Positions 21,316-32,942 of a stretch of DNA of 64,000 nucleotides are shown one piece after another. Origin of the DNA: Euclidia mi (taxonomy: Eukaryota > Arthropoda > Insecta > Lepidoptera > Erebidae); the NCBI GenBank assembly GCA_944739405.2, contig OX123192.2:51450486-51514485 (forward strand), given 5' to 3'. Position 1 is the stretch's first letter. Each line of letters starts with the position of its first letter. The notes below the pieces were generated by a model. That model saw only the letters and a list, made by a program, of their open reading frames with translations, was not told where the DNA came from and made no database searches. The translations under genes were made by a program, and so were the position numbers.

Positions 21316-23975
21316 TTCTACTGTCGCTCGCGATTTCGTTGTGCTAGTTCGTAGAGTTAGCAATTCTGTACATAATAATATTATAAAATAAAGCCCCATT
21401 GCCTTTTTTATATAGTATGTCTGTCTGTGAGAACGCAATAAACGCAAATCTACGGAATTGATTTTTTAACTTTTTGCACCAGTAGATAGTGTGTGATTCC
21501 TGAAGAAGGTGAATAAAAAATAGTTCGTGGCTCATATAAATGTGAGCCACGAACGAAGTTAAGAAATAAATACTTGTAACCTGTATTTAAAACACTTACG
21601 GGATTGAATGAAGCGTAGCCTGATGCATCAATTTATGTAGCTTAAAGCAGATTACAATTACCTAAAATGTCATGGCCAAACCCGTATTTAGTAACCAAGA
21701 CACAACATTTACTACATACACAATAATTTAGCGTGTCTTTATCGCATAAACTTAAGTTATTTAAGGTACAAATACATATTTGTTCCGGCATTTCGAGCGT
21801 CTTACACCGACTGTTGTCGCGGATAATGTATATAAATCGCGACAGTTTAAAATCGATTACAACACATTTAGGTACTAGTAGCAATAAAATGCCCTTAAAA
21901 TAATGAAGCTTGACAAAATCCAATTTAAGTTTGAGATTTTTGTTTTAGTTTTCCTGCGTTTCTTTCCGTGTCGGCGTCAGTTGAAATAGATAAAACTATT
22001 TCTTGCCGGAGGACACTCCTCCTAACACTAGCTGTCTGTTTGATTAGGGTCCTTTCCCCGTATTTTACGGGGCTGATATATATTTTTATAGTTTCACCTT
22101 TTTAAATAGTTTTGCCAAGATTTTTTGTTTTTTTAAAATCAATTTCACATAATAAAATAATGTGCTATAATTTATGTGTGTATAATTTGCCTTTCAATTT
22201 AACTTTCTTGTCATGATGTCCATGACATATAAAATATAGTTTAATTCATAAGAATTACTTGACATTTTGAATATTATCTCATAAAAACCTATATCTAGCA
22301 GGTTGAAAAAAAAAATATAATCACATATTTTGACACATTTTAAACTATATTCTATCCTTAAGAACTTTATTGTAAAAAGACGTTACTTTTATGTCAGCTA
22401 CCAGGAGAAGAGGATTTTTTTATTTGGAATCTTTTATATATTGTTAATATCGCCATTTAGCCTGAACTTTAAAGCTATCCAAATATCTATTAGCAACAAG
22501 ATTTTTAATGCTTATTATAATCTCTAAAACCAACGCATTATCCAGTGACAATCATCCAACTTAATAATATTCATAAATCTAGAGATGACCAATTACGAAT
22601 ACATTATTGGACAAATTTGAACATAATCCTTCCAAAATACAGTGCAAAGCTGTCGATCTTTAATGTCCCTTGCACTGGTTGTTAAGCCAGTTTAGGGGTC
22701 TATAATACCGCTTAAATAACCATCAAAATGGTGTAAACCTTAATCTTGTCAAGTATTATCACTGTGGTTAAACGATTTTCGGTTAGCCGTAGTAAACACG
22801 ACGTTTATGGGATAAACATAAGTCCGATAGTCAATGGATCGAGAGATTCATGAGATGTGAAATGATTTGTTTATGGACCGCTAAGCATATTTTCATATTT
22901 TTTTAGCTTATTTTTTATCTTGAGCAGTGTATATTAAATCAATAGTAGATAATGTTTTATATAGGTAAATGCACTCGAACATTATTTGTAGGTTTTGGTG
23001 TGATTTACTTGACAGTATTTCGTTGCGTCGTCGTTCGCGTTAAGGTGAAGACAGAATTCTAATAAGAAGGATATTTGTGATGGAAGAAGACTAAGTAAAT
23101 TTTGAATATGATGCTAAAAATCGTAATTATGAGTAACAATAAGTAAATTTTTACAGTATAATATTTTGAGTAGGTGGATCCAAAAATATTCTAAAAATAC
23201 GCAATAATTACCAACAAAATCATGCTAGAGTCTTATTGACTAAAGAGGGTGCAATTATTGTGTGGAAAATGGCAACTAAAGAAGAAGAGAAGTAGACAAG
23301 TAGAAGTTAACAATGATTATTACTCAAAAATGGTCTTACCAATTCCAATAACACCTTTGAATTCAAATTGTTGGGCTACTTTTATTTACCCATTATCTAA
23401 AGAATATCTATTGTAACAAATCTTCTTGGTACCATACGGCATAAACACTGCCATGAAATGGAAGGAAAAACAATGGCAAGCGAACTGTAGCACGGACAAT
23501 CGGGCTTGCTCCGGATGAAGATGACCTCAATAGTACGGAATGCATTGCCCATTGTCACTGATATTAAGATGAATGAAAGTGGTGGAGATGATTTATACAC
23601 TTTGCTTAATAACTTTGACTCATACGCCTGATTGGAATACTACAGGGCACAGTATAGCAACCTGGGGTAGTCCATTCAATCAAGTAAAATGGCTGTCGAA
23701 ATTTGGTTTTAGTTGCTCGTACTGTGGCAAGTAGCTGATATTTTTGTCCAATTAGTGTGCTTGCGACAATTGAGTTTTTTTGTGAACAGGCTATGCCAAT
23801 TTCGAAGTAATCATGGAATTCAGATGCAGAGATCGAACGTAGAAATTTTGCAAAACGCCACGCAATTTCGATGCAATCACGAAATTGCCGGTCGATGGTG
23901 CGTCGGTGGTTTAACCCTATTTGGGGTAAAGTTCATATCCGACTTTTAGCATGGGTGAGATATTTTGATTTTTAA
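21316..23975. other. Long stretch without recognised features
   Basis: About 2.7 kb of AT-rich DNA with only short frames and no family motifs. The region 22950-23950 has slightly mixed composition but nothing I can name. Confidence 0.4.
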
Positions 23976-25331
23976 CTCGGCAGGACGCGCTACTGGGTAA
24001 AATATACCACATAGGGCATACATTCGTAAATATTTATGTTTCTGCTTAATTTTGTGCCGCGCCGCTTTAGGTACCTTTCGAGAAACGTGCTACGGTCCCC
24101 CATTTTGCGTAAGCGCCCAGTATGCGCGCAGCGTTCGGCCACAGCAGATGATTAAGGTGCGTATGGTTATATTTTACCCGGTAGCGACTATTAGTGTCTT
24201 ATTATTTTTGTTAGACAACTTTTCGTTGATTGCTGTTTTAGAATATCAAGATGCCTTATTTGCTTCTTGGTGAAGAGCAAATAGAAGAGTGTTTGCTTTA
24301 AGAATACAGTAATGAAGAAGATGTGTCTGAAATTGAATACAATTAAGAGTATAGTGCGCATGAAAGCAATTCGGAGCAAGAAGGAGAAGACATACCGAGT
24401 CGATGTTTTTGACGACTTATGTAGGACGTATTCAGTGTCACGCATCACTAAGAGGTGGCCTATGGTTTTAGTCTTTGGCCTTATGAATATAGGTGGCATA
24501 AAGGCGTTTGTCATCGTAAAATCAAACAAAGAAAATTGTGGCGATTCTGTGTTACCAAGAAGAGATTATTTGAAGGAACTGGCTCACTTGTTATGCCACA
24601 AATTAAGGTCAAATCTACTGTGCCAAATCTAAATCCAGGTATAAAACGTAAAATTATGTTTAAATTTGGTGGCAGTAATGAACAAAATGACAATCTGAGT
24701 CGCGCTCAACAAGAAAAAGCTCTACAGCCGCGCTCACAAATGTCTGCATCACGATGCGCACTGTGCAGTGTATTCTTGAAAAAGGATCGAAAGACTAAGA
24801 CTGATTGCAATTTATGCCATGAAAAATATGTTGAGAACATACTGTTCCTATTTGTGAAGACTGTGCAAAAAAATAGTCATATAAAAGATTTTCTAGATAT
24901 TATTATGTACGGTGGCTGATTATCTTTATGTCAAACTTTAAGCGATTATTTAAAAAAAAAACCAAAATAATGTATGTTTCAATTATTGTTGCAAGTAAGC
25001 GTATGTTATGTGCATTTGATGTTGATCTCGATTTCTAATTATTTTTGCGTATTTAGAGTCTAATCTTTGTTTCTTTGTAAGCCCTGTGAAAAACATTCAA
25101 TTATTACGTTGTGATTATATAAATAAATAAAAATACAATAAATAAAAATAGGTAGATATATAATAACTTTCTTCACGCATTGTTTTGTTGAAAATATAGT
25201 ATAATTTAACATAAAATTTTGTTTCATTAAAATAACTTTCAGAAACCCCAATTTTTAAGGAAAACCACTGTGGTACTTTTTACCCAGTTGCGACCATCCG
25301 TGTTGTATTATGGGGTGCGCCTCCCGCCGAG
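23976..25331 (+). mobile_element. piggyBac-like element, internally deleted
   Basis: It is flanked by TTAA on both sides (23972-23975 and 25332-25335). The ends are inverted repeats: left CTCGGCAGGACGCGC then ACTGGGTAAAATATACCACA; right, on the complement, CTCGGCGGGAGGCGC then ACTGGGTAAAAAGTACCACA, with about 26 extra bases between the blocks on the right. TTTTACCCGG-type subterminal repeats occur at 24174 and just outside at about 25402. The interior holds the two ends of a transposase with the middle missing. Confidence 0.85.
24251..24919 (+). pseudogene. piggyBac transposase remnant (N-terminus fused to C-terminus)
   Basis: The start reads MPYLLLGEEQIEECLL followed by an acidic run (EYSNEEDVSEIEYN, ESNSEQEGEDI) with two in-frame stops, which is the acidic N-terminus of piggyBac transposases. 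At about 24400 the sequence jumps to VDVFDDLCRTYSVSRITKRW, PMVLVFGLMNIGGIKAFVIV and, after a frameshift near 24530, to RRDYLKEL-like and CALCSVFLKKDRKTKTDCNL, the C-terminal Cys-rich DNA-binding domain. The DDD catalytic core, which would be several hundred residues, is deleted. It could only be mobilised in trans. Confidence 0.82.
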
Positions 25332-25599
25332 TTAAGTGAATTGGAATTTGGTTTGATTAAAACACATTTTCACGCATGATTATACACTTTTGCAGGCTAA
25401 CTTTTTACCCGGCTACGGCAAAGCGCAACGGATGGGTAATGTTTTTATATTAACGAGTAGACCAAATAACTATCTTTTTGATTTTAAGTGCTATTTGTGG
25501 TTATAACACAAAACACAGTAATGAAATAAACTTCAGCCGTTGCCACTGAGCAAGACAACATGGCTGAAGGAATACCATATTTTCTTTTTTTTTATGTAA

Positions 25600-25882
25600 T
25601 GGGCTGCAAATGAGTGAACGGATCACCTGATAGTATGTGATTACCGCCATAAACATAGGCAACACAAGAGGAATCACAACTGCGTTGCCACCCACTGGAA
25701 CGTGAAAAGGAATATTAGGAGGCGCGTGATGAGGGAGAAGAAAAAGGGGATGAGGCCTCCTGCACTCTCACTTGCCAAACGAACGCAACATTAAAGAAAC
25801 TGTGTGTGAGAAGGTAGTACTTACGCGGTCGAGCCGACCCATTCATGCTGAAGTCAGTAAGATTCTACTACCTAAAAGCCAC
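25600..25882 (+). repeat. Interspersed repeat family F (copy 2)
   Basis: Blocks CAACTGCGTTGCCACCC, GGCCTCCTGCACTCTCACTT, GAGAAGGTAGTACTTACG, CGAGCCGACCCATTCATGCT and TTCTACTACC appear in the same order as in copy 1. A host sequence of about 250 bp lies between it and the piggyBac element. Confidence 0.65.
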
Positions 25883-26183
25883 TCTCGAGCCAGCCCAAAC
25901 ATTAAAAAAAAACAAACATAAATATTTCAATTCAACGTATCCTCAACTTTGGCTAGGCATCGCCATACTTACAATTCACTACTTAGAGGATTTGATATCA
26001 AGGGGCTACGTTTCAATAAATTGGCCTGAAAGTTGGCTGAAGCCGCAATCGTAACGTATCGTGAACCGCCTTGAGCGCAGAAACTTGTACAGAGCTCAAC
26101 AACTGTTTGCTGTTGGCAAATTTATCTTAAGGGAAGGTGGTGCCGTAAGTTTAAAGAGGTTTATTTCCATAAAAAGATACAAT

Positions 26184-26233
26184 ATGTAATCATTTACATA
26201 CATATTGTACAATATGTATGTAAATGATTACAT
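26184..26233. repeat. Perfect 50 bp palindrome without spacer
   Basis: The sequence from 26184 to 26208 is the exact reverse complement of 26209-26233, centred on GTAC (26207-26210). It is AT-rich but not a simple dinucleotide repeat (arm contains GTAATCATTTACATACAT). Confidence 0.92.
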
Positions 26234-26459
26234 CAGAACAATAAAATAATTCATATAATTAAGGTAGGTACAACAAAGATGGCGCCGTTCCGTTGTTGAC
26301 AAGAGTGTGTGAAACTAAAACGACATTTAAAAACTATTGAGCAAATGAAGGGTTGAGTTACTGATCAAATCCGAGACAATATAATGTTCACTGATATTTA
26401 ATCAAGTTTTACACCTTATTAAATTGTTTTTATCCACGTGGTGTTAACCCAAATTACAG

Positions 26460-26575
26460 ACAAGGCCGCCCCTTGAGGCAGGCAGAGGATATTATGTGTG
26501 TCTGACTCACCCTTACATTCGTTTGGGACCTACCCGCTAAAACCACCGCGTTTTTCGTGAATCCACTGTAGCAGC
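26460..26575 (-). mobile_element. R1-type LINE 3' UTR relic, weak
   Basis: On the minus strand ACGCGGTGGTTTTAGCGGGT followed by AGGTCCC resembles the ACCATGGTGGTTTTAGTGGG-type block in the 3' UTR of the R1-clade element at 11.6 kb. It is short and without coding sequence. Confidence 0.4.
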
Positions 26576-27644
26576 GGGACTACACAAATCGCAGTTAACA
26601 TACCTTGTCATAAACCCAACGAGTCTCTCCATTTAAACTATGCATTTTAAAAAAGGCGTTGCAACAACTGTTTCTTTACGTAAGTTTAGTATATTTCTTT
26701 AATTTCAACAAAATTTTACAAAACGTTTTTAAAAACCTTTTTCGTAGCCATTTTAATTTGACAGCATAAATAACAAGTAGAAAGATCAAACAGAGCTTAT
26801 TTATTTTGTAGCATGGCGCGGGTGGCAGTTTCAGTAACGTTTCATTTCACTTTTGAAAGTTGCCGCGATTTACAAATTATGACTAAGTATTTCAGTTGTA
26901 CCACATTCGTAATATTTTAAATCATTGATTACTGTGGTACATTAAATTATACCCAACCAGAATGTTCTAGTCTCCAAATAAAATCTAATGGAAAGAAAAA
27001 ATAAGCAAAATGTTATGCGTATACCATAATGTCATAGACGTATTTAGTGATGGGATGTACTGCTACGATGGATATTCGATGTTTTTATAATAAAAAACGT
27101 ATATAGAGCGTACTTCAAATCATATTGTAAATTATATTAATAAACAACAGAACATATACACCACTATTTTTTAATTAGTACAAAAAATTTAACAGGGCAC
27201 TAAGTATCTTAAACTGATCATATTTATGTAGTTGAAAAATAAAAACACTAAGTCCCAAAACTGTCTCAAAACTGTCCACAAAAATACGTGATAATTGGTA
27301 AATGCAATACTAATACTATGACCGACCAGTGTACTATCATAGTAAAATTAACCATTGATAAATTAGCCCCCCCCCACCCCTCTGCGCCTGCGCCACGCCC
27401 CGACGATGCGACAAACAGTACTAAATTGTTAGCTAAAGTGAGCGTATCTAATTTCGTTGCAAAAGTTAATTGTTTGTCTACGTTTGCCCGACGCGATGGC
27501 CTATCATATCACGGGAGTATGAAGCTATGCTTCGTGCGTACTCGGTGGTGGACATTTCGAAGGACAATGGAAATACTTGTATGTTTAGTAAATAATACGT
27601 ACTTAAGTAAATAATAATTTGATGCGGGCGGCTCAAAATCGGTC
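26576..27644. other. No recognisable feature
   Basis: AT-rich, with a C-run at about 27367-27376 and a GC-richer patch at 27380-27560. A 108-codon frame at 27288-27614 has no recognisable domain and starts inside low-complexity sequence. Confidence 0.4.
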
Positions 27645-27649
27645 TGTGT

Positions 27650-27715
27650 TCTCCACACACCTTGAGGAAGGCCTATGTCCAACAGTGGACGTCTCTAGTC
27701 TGACATGATGATGAT
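27650..27715 (+). mobile_element. LINE/SINE 3' tail with GATGATGAT end
   Basis: AGGAAGGCCTATGTCCAACA, GTGGACGT and GATGATGAT match the tail also seen at 9545-9640 and, reverse complemented, at 16741. Confidence 0.5.
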
Positions 27716-28084
27716 AAAATAATTTGTAAATAGCAGATGATTCTAACTTCATAAAAACGCCAAAATTACTCTTTTCTTTTAGTCCAGAACACCATCTTTT
27801 ATTTTGATATTTGTTTCCTTTCTAATTACATACCTCCGTTTTTAATTACTTGTTAAACGATAAATTTTACCGGTCCTAAGCCCGAATGGAGTATGAAGGA
27901 GAGGGTAGAATTAACAAAATTAAAAAATAACTACTACAATCAGACATAATGTCCTTCTTTGTTTTATTCACAACCTTCGACCAGTCTTCAGGTTGAACAT
28001 TGTTGATGGCCGCTTGCAACAGGATCAACATTTTATTTGCCGTAAATGGCGGTGGAGTATTATTGGATTTTTGATATAGATTGG

Positions 28085-28361
28085 ATTGGAGTGTAATTAT
28101 TAAGTATTTATGTATGTGTATGTATATTATCTTAGTATTATATAACTTTATATAAATCTAAATATAATATATACCTACATATTTAATGGTACGCTTACAA
28201 CTATCATTTCTTTCCTACCAATAATATCTCCATCCAAAGGTTGCCTGGTAGAAATCGCTTTTAGCGGTAAGGCCGCCCATTGTACTGTATCTTTTGTGAA
28301 TTTCCATAAATATTTGTATAAGTGTACAATAAAGTGTATAATAAATAAATAAATAAATTAT
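28085..28361 (+). mobile_element. LINE 3' UTR, same family as the 42-54 kb element
   Basis: CTACCAATAATATCTCCATC, CAAAGGTTGCCTGGTAGAAA, TCGCTTTTAGCGGTAAGGCC and a (AAAT)n tail match 53950-54110 closely. Only the UTR is present: a short 5'-truncated insertion in plus orientation. Confidence 0.75.
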
Positions 28362-28368
28362 TAACATC

Positions 28369-28427
28369 TTTATCTTTTTATCTAAGCTTTGCAACCATTG
28401 GTTGCAAAGCTTAGATAAAAAGATAAA
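28369..28427. repeat. Perfect 28 bp fold-back, 3 nt spacer
   Basis: 28369-28396 is the exact reverse complement of 28400-28427 (right arm begins GGTTGCAAAGCTTAGATAAA). The right arm and its continuation (CGAGTAAATCCC) recur as a single arm at 34798-34850 (GGGTTGCAAAGCTTAGATAA ... GGAGTAAATCCC), so the left arm looks like an added inverted copy. Confidence 0.92.
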
Positions 28428-29844
28428 TGCGCTCGAGTAAATCCCGAAATCCTTTCTTGGGCTCCCCTACGTTTTAACTGCAATTAATGACATTTAATTT
28501 AAAATTTTCGGATAGCTGTCGTAAAAGCAATGAAGTCTTTGATTCGCGTATTACAATTGCGGGATCAACCTTAGTACGAGGTCTCTCCTGCCCCGCTACG
28601 CTTTGCATTGAATTGTTTTAGGTGGAACTTCAAAGACTTTGGACTCTTTAAAGGCCTATATGCTAAAACCACCATGCTGTCGTTAGACTTGCCGTACCGT
28701 TCATCTCGGATATCGTCTATATCTATCACACTTTGACAAGAATTAAACTACCACATCTGCCGCGTGTCGTCTAATAGTATCGAGTCCAGTTACTTAATCT
28801 AGCGAGAATCCGACAAATTAATATCAGTGATAGCTAACGATACATTAAATATTCTTGGCTTGATTCTGTCGAATGGACTGGCCTAAATGACTAGCCATCG
28901 TGCAAATCAGTGAAAAAAAACCAAACTAATAACTTATTCATAGTTGCACTCAATACCGAAGTTTTATATTAAAGTCATCCGCTCAGTGAATTATAAGTTC
29001 TTAGTATAAAAACGTTAATGCAACGCCTGTGTTACTGAGTATGCTATCAATCTTAACTACGGATATTCTGGATTATTTGCTTCTTTTTTTGCTTTAAAAG
29101 CCTGACTTGTGTGACCTGTGGTTGTTTGAGCGCTGCATTCGAACTGTACTAGCTACTTGCATGAAATTATAATATTTTCTTTTGGTATCGCAGGGGAAAC
29201 AGGCGCGCGGTTTTTCATATGATAAGACTCCCCGAGTGTTTTACAAAATGTTCTAAAATAATCACGGTGTTCCTAAATCACGGCAGTGATTGCCAAGTCA
29301 GAAGACTAACAGACTGCAACGCAAGGGAGCGCACCATTTACTCTACAAGCCTAGCCCACAAAGTTCAGTGCGTACTAAAAAGCAAAGTATCGCTTTGTTG
29401 CGTTCGTTTTTGATTAATATTTATATTTGTCCCTTTTACATGATCTAGGCCCACGCATAATTTACATTTTTTTATCTCTAAACGAAAAGGAAATTGCTTT
29501 TATTGAATCTACTCAAAAGTAACAAGTTTCAGTTCTTGTACGTTCAAACGAGGCTTCATCTGCCTTCTTGCTGTCTATAAAATGATCGATGACTGGCTTT
29601 ATAATTTATTGATCCATTTTGTACATGCCAATACTTAAGCCCGGACAATAAATTTTAAAGAAATATCTCTGTCTTTCTTACATGCATTTTGAATGCATGC
29701 ATTATAGATCCCATCTCTTTTCCTCCTTTTGACTATTTTAATATGGAAACAATTTCGATAACAGTTTGACTGTGTGAAAATGCTCTCCACTATGCTTTGT
29801 TACTAACTTACGGGGACGCGTTATTCGGTGTTGCACTTTCAAAG
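28428..29844. other. No recognised gene
   Basis: GCTAAAACCACCATGC near 28670 may be a faint R1-type UTR relic. Otherwise nothing beyond short frames was seen. Confidence 0.35.
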
Positions 29845-30084
29845 TCACGTAACACACTCACCTTGACTTACTTGACTTAAGGTCCTATGTCCCCTAGATG
29901 GGACAGAGGGCATCCACAGTGCTCCGCCATTCCGTTCGGTCTTGGGCTTTATTTCGCTCCAGGTCTTGCCTATGTTTTTCGCCTCTGCGATGATTGTCCG
30001 CCGCCAGGTGTGTTTAGGGCTGCCACGTTTTCGCTTTTCTTGGGAAACACACTCACCTGCGTCCGCCTTAGCCTGGCCGCACAC
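29845..30084 (-). pseudogene. LINE reverse transcriptase C-terminal fragment
   Basis: The minus strand reads KRKRGSPKHTWRRTIIAEAK, NIGKTWSEIK and LWMPSVPSRGHR followed by a stop. The RGxPKxTWRRT pattern with a following TW and a terminal SRxHR-like end is the recurrent C-terminus of a group of insect LINE polyproteins. About 80 codons remain; no RT motif precedes them. Confidence 0.65.
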
Positions 30085-30190
30085 ATCCGTTTTCAGGCCC
30101 GTTTTTCAGGTCCAATTTTCAGAACCGTTTTCAGTTCATTCCGTGAGCAAAGCGATTTTCATTTATTTTCCTTTGGCTTAGACATGGGCT
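30065..30190 (+). repeat. Repeat end with CCTGGCCGCACACATCCG
   Basis: The block AGCCTGGCCGCACACATCCG followed by TTTTCAGG and CCGTTTTTCAGG recurs in reverse orientation at 34618-34680 (AGCCTGGCCGCAGACAGCCG on the minus strand). It is probably the terminus of a DNA-type element. Confidence 0.5.
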
Positions 30191-30639
30191 AAATAGGTAA
30201 TTTAAATATTAGGTATTACATAACTGTGATTTAAATGTTTGTGTGAAAAATACCTGTGACAAAATATTAGGTACCTACTAAAAAATCCGGACAAGTGTAT
30301 ATCGAGCCACGCACAATTTAGGGTCCCGTATTAGCCTTTATCTAGTGTCCTAAGGATAAAAGAAGTCAAGCACAATTATCAATTTAATCGCTTAATTGCG
30401 TAAGTTTTAGTTAATCGAATATTAGGTACTAGTTAATAGTAAAGCCTAATGAGCCCTTATAATTTTCATTGAAAGTGCATTAAGTATGATTAATTATTCA
30501 CGACACGGGAATTAACGCGATCTTTTATACGTATTTACATACCACGAAAGGCTTGACGTTTCGGACCGGTTGCACGTCCCATGGTCACAAGCTGATTGGC
30601 GCTGCGATGTTACTACGAAACTTTTATTGCTTTCACCGT
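30191..30639. other. No recognisable feature
   Basis: AT-rich sequence with short frames only. Confidence 0.35.
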
Positions 30640-30968
30640 AGGCAGACGAGCCAATGGCCCACTTGATATGGTAAGTGGTATCCGTGGCTCATACTTAGCT
30701 GTGTTTACTTAGCATTACAGGAGCAATGTCAAATAAGTACAACCAAGTTGCTGCCTACCCGAAGGAAGAGGAGAAGGGAAAGCGATCAGGATGAGGACCG
30801 GGAGAGGAAAGGTGATTGGGCCTCAGGCGTTCTCACTCACTGAACAAAACACAAAATAAAAGATACTGTTACTTTACATCGATCTTCTGTGAGAGGGTAG
30901 TACTTCTCCAGTCGAGCCAACCCATTTGCGCTGAAATCAATATGCCTCTATTACATACAATTTTCGAG
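30640..30968 (+). repeat. Interspersed repeat family F (copy 3)
   Basis: AGGCAGACGAGCCAATGG at the start and GCGTTCTCACTCACTGAACA, GAGAGGGTAGTACTTCTCCA, GTCGAGCCAACCCATTTGCG with a CTCTATTAC end match the other two copies. This copy preserves more of the 5' side. Confidence 0.65.
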
Positions 30969-31094
30969 CTGTGCCTATTTTCAGTTATATGCATGGCAGA
31001 GACGCCTAAACGCACTGATATTCGATCTGCTTGCCGCAAGAGCCGCATAATACGCTAGACCAGAAGTGATTAATTATGAAAATCATTAGGCATA

Positions 31095-31600
31095 TTGTTA
31101 ATGTCAGATTGGCAAAGACCACACTCACACAAAATGTGATGTGCAGATTACTCACAATTGTTGTCAGAGCTAATTAAAAACCAAAGCAACTTCCTCCAAA
31201 AATTACCATGCCCCGTACGAAATTGAGCAACACAGTGATCCCCCCCTAACCAGGTCCAGCCAGTCGCTCACGAACGTCTGGAAAGAATTGGTCGAGGTGA
31301 CGGCCCTTGGTTGATGTATTCCAACGAAACTGCTATTCGTTGACAAGACCTACGTAGACATCGGCGTGCTGGTTGAACAACCTAAGCAGTTTATTTCTAT
31401 CACGAGGTGCTAGGAAATTTGGATTTATGCTTTCTCGTATGGTAAAATACATTGATGCACGTCTTTGGACCTCAAGATCAACCGAAAGTACACCTGCCAG
31501 TATTGATAAAGCATCAGTGCTAATTGAGCTTTGCACAAAAATTTTAAAATATCAACGCAAGACGTTGACTCTTGTAGTGATTGCCGACGTACATTACCGA
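31095..31600 (-). pseudogene. R1-like LINE RT C-terminal relic
   Basis: The minus strand reads STDALSILAGVLSVDLEVQR (from 31530) followed by RASMYFTIRE, the segment after the RT core in R1-type proteins, and then in other frames GRHLDQFFPDVRERL-like and LLNFVRGM-like pieces. Several frameshifts and stops are present. It is older than the R1-clade copy at 11.6 kb and not the same subfamily. Confidence 0.6.
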
Positions 31601-31849
31601 TAGTAGGCCTATCGGCTCATACAGGCGCACACATACAATCTAAATCGGTTGCATCAATTATTTTTAAAGTTGTGAAATTATAGGTCTGAACGGAAGTCTC
31701 CATGTCGCAGTTGACATCATAGACAGAGCGTAAAAGGTTTTTTTTTATTCACCTAGGTACCATTTATTACGTGTTCAACAAAAGACAATTCCTCTCTTAA
31801 ACTAATCCGAAGTAAAAAACAGATTCTTTATGTTTAATAGTGACCGTTT

Positions 31850-32012
31850 GGTAACGGATTAAGAAGATGGAATGTTACCACCTCATATCATCCCATGGGT
31901 GTCGTAAGAGCCGACAGAGGGAGCATATTATGTAGAGAACAGCACTGTAAGAGAAGGAAAACTTGCTACAAACCCTATACCAACCCGTTTGGCCAGCGTG
32001 GTATAGTATACT
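31850..32012 (+). mobile_element. Interspersed repeat family E, forward copy
   Basis: GGTAACGGATTAAGAAGATG, ATCCCATGGGTGTCGTAAGA, GCCGACAGAGGGAGCATATT and GGCCAGCGTGGTATAGTATA correspond to the reverse copy at 16741-16972. The LINE-like tail is missing. Confidence 0.65.
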
Positions 32013-32394
32013 TCGACAAATCGACAATACCTTTTTAAATTATTGTCCGAGACTCCCTTGCTTACGTGTACTACCGTGCCATTTAGTACTTATTAAGTAA
32101 AAGCATTGAGTGCAAAGTATCCAGTACAAAGTCATGGATATCGAAAGGAAAAATACTCGATACCACAGAGTATCAATATTTTTCCGTGCGTTGGTTAGTA
32201 TAGTCAACGGAGGAGAGGACGTGTTCGGCTTGAGCATCGGTTGCATGAAGCAGTATACAGCAACTACGATAGCCCCATTTAATAAAAAATACAAAACCTT
32301 TTTGCTACCTTGTTATTAAAAACTTTTTAAAGGGTTATATTGACAAAGTAGATTATTATTTATAAAAAATATGCAAGTAGGGTATAGTCTGCGT

Positions 32395-32545
32395 AAAAAC
32401 CTGTCACGTATGCGTCAGAGGTCTATAAAGCCTGGCGTCGACTACATTCGAACCGCGTCGAATCGCGCCGAGTCGCATTTTATCTGTGTGCGTTCATTAC
32501 AGACGAATCGAATCGAAGCCAGCAGTCGGCGACTAGCTGCTGTAG
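32395..32545. repeat. GC-rich repeat fragment, related to the MITE at 33136
   Basis: GCGTCGAATCGCGCCGAGTC, GACGAATCGAATCGAAG and GCGTTCATTA resemble the body of the 33136-33330 element. The ends are not preserved. Confidence 0.4.
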
Positions 32546-32674
32546 GTTTTGCTTGTGTTGGTTTCTTGTTTCAAAGTCATTCATTATTCCCGCTATTTCT
32601 TTCCATATATTTTCCTACGCTGCTCGTCATGATAATGAGTATCTTCATGATCATAATTTAAAAAAAAAAAAAAA

Positions 32675-32728
32675 TACACCTCTGCCTACCCCTTCGGGGA
32701 TACCCCCGAAGGGGTAGGCAGAGGTGTA
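32675..32728. repeat. Perfect 25 bp fold-back made from SINE B sequence
   Basis: 32675-32699 is the exact reverse complement of 32704-32728. The right arm is the normal end of the SINE that follows (CCCCGAAGGGGTAGGCAGAG); the left arm replaces the expected SINE terminus with an inverted copy. The spacer is four bases. Confidence 0.92.
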
Positions 32729-32942
32729 ATATTACACCCACATTTCGCCATGAATTTTCAGGTTCCACGTAATAAGGGGCGAGCCTATTGCCGTACCGGA
32801 CATTACCAGATTCCGTGCTACTACTGAGAATTTCCTAACAGAAAAACCCAATAACACTTTACCCGACCCGAGAATCGAACCCGAGACCTCCCAATCCCAC
32901 GCGCACATTTATGCCGCGAGACTACTGAGGCAGTCATGATCA
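32704..32942 (-). mobile_element. SINE family B (copy with altered 3' end)
   Basis: On the minus strand the head GACTGCCTCAGTAGTCTCGC, box B GGGTTCGATTCTCGG and body GGCAATAGGCTCGCCCCTTA, GGCGAAATGTGGGTGTAATA follow the full-length SINE at 35855-36119. The 3' end runs into the fold-back at 32675. The 79 bp MITE copy 2 lies immediately upstream of its head. Confidence 0.75.

Noticed and set aside
27288..27614. 108-codon frame with a Pro-rich stretch
   Set aside because: The Pro run comes from a simple C-rich tract, and no homology or conserved motif is visible.
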